Assembly: GCA_900088475.1 (NCBI GenBank)
Contig: FLMG01003977.1
Location: forward strand, 1 to 14,350
Length of the DNA: 14,350 nucleotides
Direction: 5' to 3'
Source of the DNA: Hyphochytrium catenoides
Taxonomy: Eukaryota; Sar; Hyphochytriomycetes; Hyphochytriales; Hyphochytriaceae
Position 1 is the first letter of the stretch; every line of letters starts with the position of its first letter. The position numbers were made by a program, and so were the translations under genes. A model generated the notes under the pieces. That model was not told where the DNA came from and searched no databases. It saw only the letters and a list, made by a program, of their open reading frames with translations. Positions 1 to 7,506 of this stretch are shown here, piece after piece.

Positions 1-293
1 CCTTCTAGGCTTCCACTCTCACTACTGCTATCGTTATCGCTCTCCGAGTTATCGGCAAAGTGCTCTCCCTTTCTACCTCCTTTCTTTTCTGTAATACCTC
101 TGTCTCCTTCCTCATGGCCTCGCCGATTCTCCTACCCCCCTCTCCCTACCCGTCTTATCATGATCATCTGACTGTGTGTGTTTAACTTCTCTCAGACTGG
201 ATTCTTAGCGTCACTCTCTCCTGTAATGCTACATAATGCCAAATGAGTGCCTGTCTGGGACACGCTACTAACCTGCGTAAGCACTTATTGTAG
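1..293. other. Pyrimidine-rich segment, probably intronic 3' part
   Basis: No convincing coding frame is seen. The stretch is rich in C and T with many TCTC/CCTTCC runs. At its right end it carries a textbook 3' splice-site arrangement: TACTAAC at 266-272 followed by TAG at 291-293. This suggests that it is the tail of an intron leading into the transposase-like exon that starts at 294. Earlier exons of that element would then lie left of the window. Confidence 0.4.
266..293 (+). promoter_or_regulatory. Predicted branch point and 3' splice site
   Basis: TACTAAC (266-272) is the optimal eukaryotic branch-point heptamer, and the next AG after it is TAG at 291-293, about 22 nt beyond the branch adenosine. 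The frame that follows (first full codon at 295) is the one carrying the transposase motif A-E-P-M-H. This matters because an apparent start further left, at the GTG at 247, is then an artefact of reading through the intron. Confidence 0.5.
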
Positions 294-803
294 GCTTCAA
301 GAGAGTCTCAAACTAAGCGAGATTCCTGGGTTTGATTACCAGTGGATGGCTGGTGCTGAACCGATGCATACAATCCACGGTCGCTCCAAGAACTTTGTCG
401 ACCTCATGATAGGGTTCAGAAGGTTTCGAGACACTAGGGATCTTGAAAGTTGCCGCTTCCGGGACGATCATGGGTACAAATTTCAAGTCACTCCCGCATG
501 CCTGGGCCGGATGCAAGAAGAACTGCGGAGCTGGAAAGCTCCCCCTGAGGCTAGCTCGACCAAACTTAGGGAGATCCTCAATGATACTCGTCAGCGTCAG
601 AAAAAGAAGGGGAAAGCAAGAGGGACCATTCGCTTCTCGGATCACTTGCGGTTCATGAGGCTCTATGCAAAGGAAGTTTTCAAATATCCCCGCTCTCAAG
701 GAGGGCTTGACCCTGCTTATCGCATCCTTTGGTACCGCTTTGTACGTAGATGTTGTCCAAGGAATGACGAAGGTTGCAATATCCCTAAGCGAGGCGAGGG
801 AAC

Positions 804-868
804 TGAAACTAGAAACTTGGAAGCTTCTAAGGGACATGGAACAGATGCTACCCATGAGTGAGCTCACA
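804..868 (+). repeat. 65-bp repeat, arm 1 (inverted copy at 2601-2665)
   Basis: This segment of the transposase-like frame, which encodes K-L-E-T-W-K-L-L-R-D-M-E-Q, matches the reverse complement of 2601-2665 at 63 of 65 positions by eye. It sits inside coding-like sequence, so it is a duplicated gene fragment rather than a terminal inverted repeat of the element. Confidence 0.9.
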
Positions 869-935
869 ATTCTGAACCATAAGATGGGGCACATACCTGA
901 ACAGATGGAGATGTTGGGCCCAATCTGGATACTTG

Positions 936-1186
936 GTAAGCCTCACTGTTGTTCATTTTCTACTCATCTTCCTTGAGTTCATACACACAAGGGGTCCTTG
1001 CCGTTTCTAACCCTTTTCCACTTCCTTAGCCCTCCTACTTCGCGCTTGACACTGATAATCTTAACGCTCTATTTAATATGCTCCTCTCTAACATTCACCT
1101 TTATGTGAAGGCATTTTTCTTTTATATGCGACAACCGTTTTGCCTCTTCGTAGCCGCTCATTACGTCCTCTCCCTTCGATGGTCAG
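936..1186 (+). other. Candidate intron in the transposase relic
   Basis: A strong donor G|GTAAGC (936) directly follows the G-P-I-W motif. The Y-P-Y-E-R motif, normally only a few residues further on in this family, resumes just after CAG at 1184-1186. Possible branch points are TTCTAAC near 1004-1010 and CTCTAAC near 1085-1091. Joining 935 to 1187 leaves the reading frame off by one base. Joining 935 to 1111 (after GTGAAG) keeps the frame but adds 27 extra codons inside a normally tight motif. Either the acceptor is misplaced or the copy has lost a base. Confidence 0.4.
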
Positions 1187-2159
1187 GCTCTACCCATACG
1201 AGAGACATAACGGACGGCTAAGAGGCCTGATCAACAGCAAGAAGGCTCCTGACATGGACCTTATGGGAAGCATGGTGATGCAATATAATGCCTTCGCTCT
1301 CTTGGAGTCACATGCTGCGAACTGCGAAAATTGCGCCTCCAAATGGCAAGTTGCTGGCATCATTGGTAGCCAAGACCTTGAACGAGCGCAATATCCATTG
1401 AATTACGTCCAACCGGAAGGTAGGTCTGATCCCTGCTGGGAGCTGGACGCTCGAGAGGCGAAGTGGCTCTGCAAGGCTCTCTACATGTGGCATCGTCCCT
1501 TCTACAACCTTGGAATAGGTTCGTTAGGGAACATAAGATGAACTCTCGGTACACGCCGCTACTCAGAGACCGGGAAGAGGTAACAGAGCTGATGCGAAGG
1601 CAGCAAGTACTCGGATTTGGAAAGTGGGGTGGGCTTTTCAAGCCGGAGTGGTTTCATGATTTCACTGCTGTTCGCTGGCAACCCTCTCGTCCTCCGCTTT
1701 CCATAGCTGAGGACCTACTGCGAGAGGGACCTGCTAGATGGTCTAGGGAGGGTTTGCTTCAGAAGCACTTCAAAATCAGGCTGAGGGGTTTGCTGTACAG
1801 GTCGATAGCCCAGGACCACGGTAAAGTATGCTAGGCTAGCTGGCTATGCACGGAGCAGGAAATGCTCTTGATCGGCGCTACGAGTTCTTTGCGGGACAGG
1901 TAAAGCACCTACTAGTGTTAAACCTACCACAAGAAAGAGAAGCTGAACTTCGTGGCGTGTGATTGGTACGGCGTGAAGAGGGACCAAAGACTGCCCGACC
2001 TTTACAGAACAACGGGAATGATGCCACTGGCGGGTTATCAAGGCGAGCTGGAGTCCACAAAGTCTATCTCTCCGGTGCGGCTTATAGCATCCCTTAGGCA
2101 GGGGGCCACGCGTTACCAGATTATTCGCTATGAAAGGGGGCTGGAGAATCCGATTTGAT

Positions 2160-2460
2160 GATGGCGAGCTCTCCTTTGAATAAAGTGCATTATATGTGGC
2201 GGCTATGGTAAGGGAAGAGAAGGAGGAATGAGCGAAAGCTCTAACAAGATAACGCATGACATAAGGTTATAGGGGAGAGTTGACAATGACAATACTAATA
2301 GCATGCAAAATGGGAACTCATTCATCTTCAATGTTATATTGGTTGATGGGTGTTTGACCAAAGCGGACTGCTATAATATCAAAGGTCTGGGGAACCCCCG
2401 TCTCCTTACAGATTGTCCGGAACTGCCAAGTCCTGAACAAAAAGGCAGAGGATGCTTAAT
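2160..2460. other. No gene seen
   Basis: Apart from the AATAAA at 2179, no coding frame, repeat or RNA gene is recognised here. A 64-codon frame at 2303-2497 starts with ATG but shows no recognisable features and overlaps the repeat patch at its end. Confidence 0.4.
2179..2184 (+). terminator. AATAAA poly(A)-like signal after the transposase relic
   Basis: AATAAA lies 20 nt after the TGA (2156-2158) that closes the last transposase-like frame. The position suits a eukaryotic polyadenylation signal, but a hexamer alone is weak evidence. Confidence 0.3.
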
Positions 2461-2463
2461 GAT

Positions 2464-2831
2464 GGAAGAAGGTGAACAGCTGCTTACACTACGATGACTC
2501 AGACTCAACCAACGATGAGTCATGAGATGGCCCCATCCGAGTCACTCAGCCTCTCCAAATCCTTGACGGGAGGTGCCTGACCCTGGAGACAGAGGCAAAC
2601 TGTGAGCTCATTCATGGGTAGCATCTGTTCCATGTCTCTTAGAAGCTTCCAAGTTTCTAGTTTCACTTCCCCCGACAGTCGTTCCTCACAGATGCTACCC
2701 ACCAGTGAGCGACTTGGGACGGTGGTTAATGGACGAAGGAGAAGCACTTGCACTACGATGAAATCAAATTCATAGAACGCAACCAAAGAACGAGTCATGA
2801 GATCGCTCCACCTTCCCAAGTCGCTCACTGG
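2464..2831. repeat. Patch of diverged direct and inverted repeats
   Basis: Two diverged direct copies share CACTACGATGA (2487-2497 and 2751-2761) and GAGTCATGAGAT (2517-2528 and 2792-2803), with partly alignable sequence between and after them. Between them lies the 65-bp inverted transposase fragment. A 24-bp inverted repeat (2702-2725 and 2808-2831, one mismatch) brackets the second direct copy. The arrangement resembles a duplicated, folded-back piece of a mobile element. It may be a non-autonomous relative of the transposase relic to its left. Confidence 0.7.
2601..2665 (-). repeat. 65-bp inverted copy of transposase fragment, arm 2
   Basis: On the minus strand this encodes almost the same peptide as 804-868. 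The two mismatches are one G/A in the middle and one G/A near the end, and the latter changes S to N before E-L-T. Similarity stops abruptly at both ends, so only this short piece was copied or retained. Part of the same motif recurs once more, in the plus direction, at about 2688-2710. Confidence 0.9.
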
Positions 2832-2849
2832 GGTTGGCATGACCAACCA

Positions 2850-3255
2850 AGAGATTCAGAGCATACAATACGACTCTTGCCCACCCCAACCTTCTTTTTA
2901 GAAAGTCGTGATATATAAGCAACCGCTAAGTAGCAGAGCATAATAAGCTGGGCGATTGATCACGAGCCCTCCTCATCACCTTAGGTATCCACTTGTTTGT
3001 CCTAGCTTCCTGCAGTGTATTTGCTATCCTAGGTCCTGGGAGTATGACTGTGTATGGATGTAAAACGTCAATCTTATGGGAAGAGATGTCCAAAAGTTAT
3101 GTCCGTCAATAACATTTACATCCTGATCAGCAGTAGTTCTACCGTCTGCGGAACGAAGGCGTTTGAGACGGTCCTGTAGCTCTCCGTCCTGCTACAGAAG
3201 AAGCTGCAAAGACGAAGACATGGCCAAGCCCGTCATCATAGGCAGGAGGATGTGA
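2850..3255. other. No gene seen
   Basis: No convincing coding frame or RNA gene was found in this stretch. It separates the repeat patch from the open frames that lead into the 3.8-4.8 kb gene. Confidence 0.4.
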
Positions 3256-3498
3256 CGAGGACAAGAAGGAGAATCTTGGCACTCTCGTCATCCTCACATC
3301 TTCAGAAACGAGGAAGAGAATCTTCAAGGAACAAAGACGGTATCAAAGGCACCTCTAAAGAGTAGAAGAATGGTAGAAGGCGTAAGGAGTGAGGTGCTGG
3401 AGAGCTCAACAGAGAGAGAGAGAGCCCTCCTCGGCGTGCTCAGTCGTTATCTGCTACTAGGCAGGACGGGGCAAAGACCATGTAGTTCTCTCGTGTGA
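3256..3498 (+). other. Open frame, possible upstream exon or small gene
   Basis: This 81-codon stretch is open in one frame from the TGA at 3253 to the TGA at 3496, with an internal ATG at 3370 that would give about 42 residues. The translation is charged and plausible but unrecognised. It could be an exon of the gene that is open from 3787, since acceptor-like ATAG and CTAG sites occur before both blocks, or simply chance. An (AG)n run lies at about 3412-3424. Confidence 0.2.
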
Positions 3499-3891
3499 AG
3501 AAGCGAGAAGACGCAAGGAGCTGCCCGCTGCTCGTATGCAGAGCTCAATCAGAAAGCCACTAAGTAGATGATTCTCTTGAGCTGGTATTGCCGTCCTACA
3601 GAGGACCAACTATCAGTAGCTATTTATCCTTTAAAGAGAGACAAGCTCCCCAACAACCAGGCCGCTCAGGGTCACTGAGAGAGTGAGGACCTAACATACT
3701 CAGACAGATCCATTATTATCTACTAGTTCTACAAGGGAAGATTGTTGAGAGTCAAGTTCCCGAACATACACTTAGCTACAACCTAGGAGGAGTGCTGCGG
3801 GCTCCCAATCATTCACTCCCTACGCGCGAAAAACTTTGACAGCACCGCAGGAGTCTGGACACGGTGTACATTGTCAAGGAGAGGGAGACCA

Positions 3892-4770
3892 ATGCTTGCT
3901 GCGCTAGCGTACCTAGCCCGACCTCAACACCATGCGGCGGCCTCCAGGCTAGCCGTGAGGAGTGGGGGAGGAAGTAGTCCGTATGAGGGAAGAAATGAAA
4001 CAAGAGAAGAAGAAGGGTATCCTGCCGTTTATCTAGCAAGAGAACCTTGTGGAACTGATTATTATCCTGTTGATGAGCTGGACCTCGTGACCCTCCTCAG
4101 GACCCACGATAGTAGTACGGCGACAAGGACGAAGAAGAAAAGTGGCACCTCTACTTTCTGCCACCAGGTCAGCCTATCCCAGGGATATAGCAGTAATGGC
4201 ATCAGTACTGCTAGATGCGATGCGATGCAAGTCACTGGACAGTTTAGCAGGCGAAGCGAAGGCCTCAAGCAAGACTACACCAGAACCTCAAGCACAACGT
4301 TATCTGACAGCGATGAGGCATTAGAGAAGCGTCAACAAAGTCTGACAAAGACAACTCTAGCGAATGCTACGACGGAAGTAGACCATCAGGCTTCTTACGT
4401 GCAAGACTTTCAGCAGCTTGCCGCAAAACGACGGTGCATTCAACTAGAGCGCCGACTTACACGGCGAGACAACTACGCCTTGGAAAAGCACCGCCAGAAG
4501 ATGCATGACGCCAACTACCCGCCAAGTATCGGTCCCGCCTGGCAAAAGCCCTCATGTCCTCCATCGTCCCTGGAGGATCTTAGTGAGGATAGAGTCTTAG
4601 CTTTTAGTGGGCTTGAGCTAAGACTCGATCCCTCGGAGGAGGAGAGCCATCGACTTACTGCGCTCTGGTTTGCCAAAGAAAGGAGAAGAAAACAAACGGT
4701 TAGATCATCTTCTTCAGTAAGAAAGAGCAGCAACAGCTGGGCCCGATCAACATCCTTTATTCTCAAGTGA
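3892..4770 (+). CDS. Hypothetical basic protein, 292 aa from first ATG
   Basis: From the ATG at 3892 the frame gives 292 residues and ends at TGA 4768-4770. The same frame is open back to a TAG at 3784-3786, so translation could enter from an upstream exon spliced at that TAG. No domain is recognised. The N-terminus (M-L-A-A-L-A-Y-L followed by H, R and S residues and no acid until about residue 40) would suit a mitochondrial presequence if the ATG is right. The middle is rich in S/T. The region around residues 150-215 is rich in E, K, Q and R and looks helical. The C-terminus is strongly basic with serine runs (R-R-R-K, S-S-S-S). The length in a roughly half-GC sequence makes chance unlikely, but no homology supports it. 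Confidence 0.5.
   Translation: MLAALAYLARPQHHAAASRLAVRSGGGSSPYEGRNETREEEGYPAVYLAREPCGTDYYPVDELDLVTLLRTHDSSTATRTKKKSGTSTFCHQVSLSQGYSSNGISTARCDAMQVTGQFSRRSEGLKQDYTRTSSTTLSDSDEALEKRQQSLTKTTLANATTEVDHQASYVQDFQQLAAKRRCIQLERRLTRRDNYALEKHRQKMHDANYPPSIGPAWQKPSCPPSSLEDLSEDRVLAFSGLELRLDPSEEESHRLTALWFAKERRRKQTVRSSSSVRKSSNSWARSTSFILK
4592..4626. repeat. Perfect 11-bp inverted repeat with 13-nt loop inside the hypothetical gene
   Basis: GAGTCTTAGCT (4592-4602) is the exact reverse complement of AGCTAAGACTC (4616-4626). The DNA or RNA could form an 11-bp hairpin. It lies within the coding frame (R-V-L-A-F-S-G-L-E-L-R-L), so any role would have to be compatible with translation. Confidence 0.8.
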
Positions 4771-5221
4771 CTGTTGTTACTATAAGAGAAGACATACCTG
4801 TTGCCTTTCATTTATGTCAAGGGATATGTCTTGGCCATTTTGCAGCTAATATAGTGTATAGCTCTGATACAATCGTTTAGCACCTCCTTGACACCTATCG
4901 ACAGGAGGAAGCATCATCCAGCTACATCGCTAGGTCATCAACGATCCAAGATGGTCTGGATTTTCTAAGCCAAGCCCGTTAAGTTAGTGGCCATATGGTG
5001 GTTAAAGGAGGAGGACATCTCCCGCCTTCAAGACGTTTCTCTTATCTAACAACAGCGGTGTAAGCGATGATTTTGCCCTTTGTTAGCTAAATGGAGGATC
5101 CTCCTCCTTTTGGTTGATTAGTTTGTTTCGCTCTTGCGCTGCTGATTCTTGGTATAATTACTGATGAGGATGATAAGCATGTAAATGCAGCAAAGAGTTA
5201 GGACCTGGAGAAGAAAGTAAG
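4771..5221. other. No gene seen
   Basis: This is spacer between the hypothetical 292-aa gene and the small ORF at 5222. It holds short A/T-rich runs (for example ATATAGTGTATA near 4850). I found no coding frame and no clear AATAAA. Confidence 0.4.
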
Positions 5222-5481
5222 ATGAATCAAGAGGCATCGGGAGTTCTCGCCCTCTCTACGAGTTCCGCTGACCGTCAGTCTTCGACCAGCGGAGCCAGTA
5301 GATGTTGCGCCGAGGAGGATTCTAACTGCTATCTACTTGCTATCTCACATCATGGGAACCAGGAAGTAAGAAGAAGGACGGGAGCGGTGGTGGTAAGTTT
5401 TTGAAAGAGAAGAAGAAAGAAGAATACGAAGAAGTAGTAACCCTTGCTTCCTTGCGTCAGGTCTATTCTTCTAATGGTTAG
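5222..5481 (+). CDS. Doubtful small gene with one candidate intron
   Basis: An ATG at 5222 opens a serine-rich frame. At 5393 the frame meets a consensus donor, GTAAGT. The segment 5393-5460 ends in TTGCGTCAG with AGTAACC as a possible branch point, which makes a 68-nt intron. Splicing at phase 0 adds V-Y-S-S-N-G and a TAG at 5479-5481, for a protein of about 63 residues. Without splicing the frame stops at TGA 5402-5404. The donor is the only strong feature. No family is recognised, and the ORF could be an internal exon of something longer or chance. Confidence 0.22.
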
Positions 5482-5955
5482 AAAGATGGGAGGCACCTAA
5501 TTTTGTGGGGATGGAGAAGAATAGAAGAGGCGGATAGTAGTGGAAGCTTAAAGAAGACTGATTTCTTCTTGCTGCCGCCTTCCTTCTCCCATTTCCGCGA
5601 CTGCTGCGCCAGTGGTGGTGTATGTGGACATTTTCACTTATTGTAAGTAAGCTTATCATCGCTACGCACATTCCATCATCCAATCGCGTCCGATCTCGCT
5701 TCGGATAAGTGGAAAGGCTGGCAAGAGAGGGAAGCAAGTCTTCGCTCGCTTCCTCAGTCCTTTTCTTCTTCTCCTCTCGCGCAGACTAATTGGCACTAAG
5801 AGAATGGTGTAGAGCTCCAACCTATGACATAGCGACTAGGTTGAGGTCGAAAAGGAGTTCTCCACGTACCAACAAGGACATAGTTGCGGGGCGATACAGA
5901 TGAAAGAGAATGAAAAAGGTGAACGTAGATAATCAAGGAGAACAAAAGGAAGAAA
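5482..5955. other. No gene seen, upstream of reverse transcriptase relic
   Basis: The stretch has alternating purine-rich and pyrimidine-rich runs and short frames on both strands, without family features. It could contain decayed 5' sequence of the retroelement that becomes recognisable near 5960, but nothing specific supports this. Confidence 0.3.
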
Positions 5956-5959
5956 AGGC

Positions 5960-6690
5960 TGAAGGTTGGAGGCTCTAGTTTGGAACCAGGCTATATATCT
6001 GGACGCATGCCGGCGACGAAGGGGAGAGAGGCCAGTGTATAAACTCCCCACTTGGAAAGAACAGTACCTCCTAAAGATGGGACAACTCTACCAGTACCAG
6101 GTGTTACCTTTCGGATGGAATCGGGGTCCGGAGATGTTCTGCCGGTGAATGGAAGGTACTGTCCAGGGCACTTGCGACGAAGAGCCCACAGGTTTTCAAT
6201 TGAGTGGGCGACTGGGCACTGGTAGCGGACGAGACAGGGATCTAACAGGCCGAGCATGCGTGGAGAGGCTTATGCACCTGCCGGAGTTGTACGTCGCCCA
6301 GAGAAGGGGCAATGGGGAGCCAAGCCGTCGCTTACATCTCCTGGGGTTCACCAGAGACTTGAAGGAAGGGAGATTGGAGGTAGAGGAGAAGATGTGGGCA
6401 AAACTAGACGGGATGACGAGAGACAGGAGGAGGGAAATGCAGAGAACACGAGGGTTGGTAAAGGAGCGCAATCTAGGGTCTTGGATCGGCGTGATCTGCA
6501 GCCTACGATAGGCCAAGCTCGCAAGCGCCACGTTACTAGGCCCCTTTTACATCGTCTTAGGTCAAAGAATGGCTTGGCAAGACAGCGTTACGGCTCGGTG
6601 GCAGGATGGAGAAGGTGAGCAGCACATTGGTCAGGAAACTGCAATGTCAACGAACTACCCGACACGGAAGTGTGGCCAAAGGAGGTGCGA
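5960..6690 (+). pseudogene. Decayed DIRS-like reverse transcriptase/RNase H
   Basis: In intact form this enzyme copies retroelement RNA into DNA. Ordered motifs of a DIRS-type (or less likely Ty3-type) reverse transcriptase are visible but scattered over all three frames. L-E-P-G-Y lies near 5980. G-x-L-Y-x-Y-x-V-L-P-F-G-W-N-R-x-P-x-M-F ends at 6139. G-D-W-A-L-V-A-D (6207-6230) stands where the catalytic x-D-D box is expected, so the first aspartate of the pair is replaced. L-L-G-F-T..L-K-E-G-R-L-E-V (6338 onward) matches the 'LGF' segment that follows the active site. Then L-G-S-W-I-G (about 6470-6490) and, in another frame, L-L-G-P-F-Y-I-V-L-G (about 6529-6558) continue the connection region. 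In-frame stops occur at 6146 and near the D-D box. It cannot make an active enzyme as sequenced. No long terminal repeats were found around it, which fits DIRS better than Ty3. Confidence 0.62.
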
Positions 6691-6699
6691 CACGTGATG

Positions 6700-7506
6700 A
6701 TAATGGTCATTAAATGCTGATGCACTCTGATATGTTTGCGACCATAGGCAGAGCCCAAGCGGACGAAGGCAACGGACGCACATTAACCAGAAGACAGACC
6801 TCGAAAAAACAGATCTGCATCCTCATCATCAATGCAAGATCGACCTCTTTGCCTCGGCGGTCAGCAACAAGTCCCCATCATCTTGCGCTAAGCTGAATGT
6901 CTGCTGTGCTCTTCTGATGGAGATTGCCCGTTAGCGGGAGACGAAAGGCTTGGCGTTACCAGCAATCCAGCAAGCGGAAAGTGCGACGTGCAGCTGAGAT
7001 GTGGAAGATGTGCGGAAGGTGAGAGATGTGATGGATGATGATGGCAGCCCAAGTCACGCAGCAAGCAGAACAGGAAGGCTCCAACCTCTACTGACACAAA
7101 GCAAAAGTGAAGAGAGAAGTGAAGGAGGTAGAGGGCAGCAGGTGATTGATCAAGGTGATTAAAGGAGACAAGGCAGGAGCGGGAGACGCAGACTGAAAAG
7201 AGAACTGATCAAGGCACGGACATGAATCCTTTGCCGAGGACCTGAAGATTGAAGGTGAAGATCGTGGAACTCCTATGACTTAGCGTCGTACAACCGGTGG
7301 CCCATCAGCGCCTCCGTCACTGGATGCAGAGGACTTCCTTCCTCGGTTTCCGTACAACGGGACTTCCAGCTGCCAGCAGCACAATAAACCCTGAGATTCG
7401 TAGCTCTGCCCGTATCGTCGCCCTATTCTCCTTCATGCCCAGCGAAGAGACATAGGCTAAAGAAAGGGCAGTGCACGTTTTGGCGCTGCTGCTCATCATC
7501 AACAGA
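6700..7506. other. No firm gene; spacer before the U-box gene
   Basis: Short frames only. One + strand frame is open from about 7258 to the TAG at 7453, the same frame as the U-box gene downstream, and contains an ATG near 7323. It could be an upstream exon or an upstream ORF in the leader, but no clean phase-matched intron removing the TAG was found. The AATAAA at 7383-7388 lies within it. A near-duplicate GGTGATT pair flanks TGATCA at about 7142-7160. Confidence 0.3.

Larger units (their letters stand above)
294..2158 (+). pseudogene. Tnp2/CACTA-like DNA transposase, C-terminal part, frame-broken
   Basis: This looks like the C-terminal half of a transposase of the Tnp2 type (CACTA/En-Spm and related elements), which in intact form cuts and pastes its own DNA in the nucleus. 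Landmarks appear in the expected order. A-E-P-M-H-T-I-H-G (355-381) resembles the D-P-M-H..G core motif. H-I-P-E-Q....G-P-I-W ends at 928. L-Y-P-Y-E-R-H-N-G (1188-1214) matches the Y-P-F-E-R..G signature of the DUF4218-like region. A late segment with I-S-P-V-R-L-I-A-S (about 2070-2096) recalls the usual V-S-V-x-R-I tail. The frame changes near 755-775, 1490-1530 and 1920-1950. A GTAAGC donor at 936 and a 38-nt GTAAAG...GCAG segment (1821-1858, phase-compatible) may be real introns. The first intron does not rejoin cleanly at the best acceptor (CAG 1186). An AATAAA follows the last stop. The family call rests on remembered motif patterns. I read it as a decayed copy, but assembly indels would give the same picture. 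Confidence 0.6.

Noticed and set aside
247-293. GTG at 247 as a start codon for the transposase-like frame
   Set aside because: The organism appears eukaryotic. The segment contains TACTAAC and a TAG acceptor, and similarity to the transposase begins only after 294.
313-894. 193-codon minus-strand frame opposite the transposase relic
   Set aside because: It is antisense to the strand carrying ordered transposase motifs, and its translation shows no domain of its own. It is treated as a shadow frame.
2520-2846. 108-codon minus-strand frame as an independent gene
   Set aside because: Its only recognisable part is the 65-bp transposase fragment, and the rest is made of the local direct and inverted repeats.
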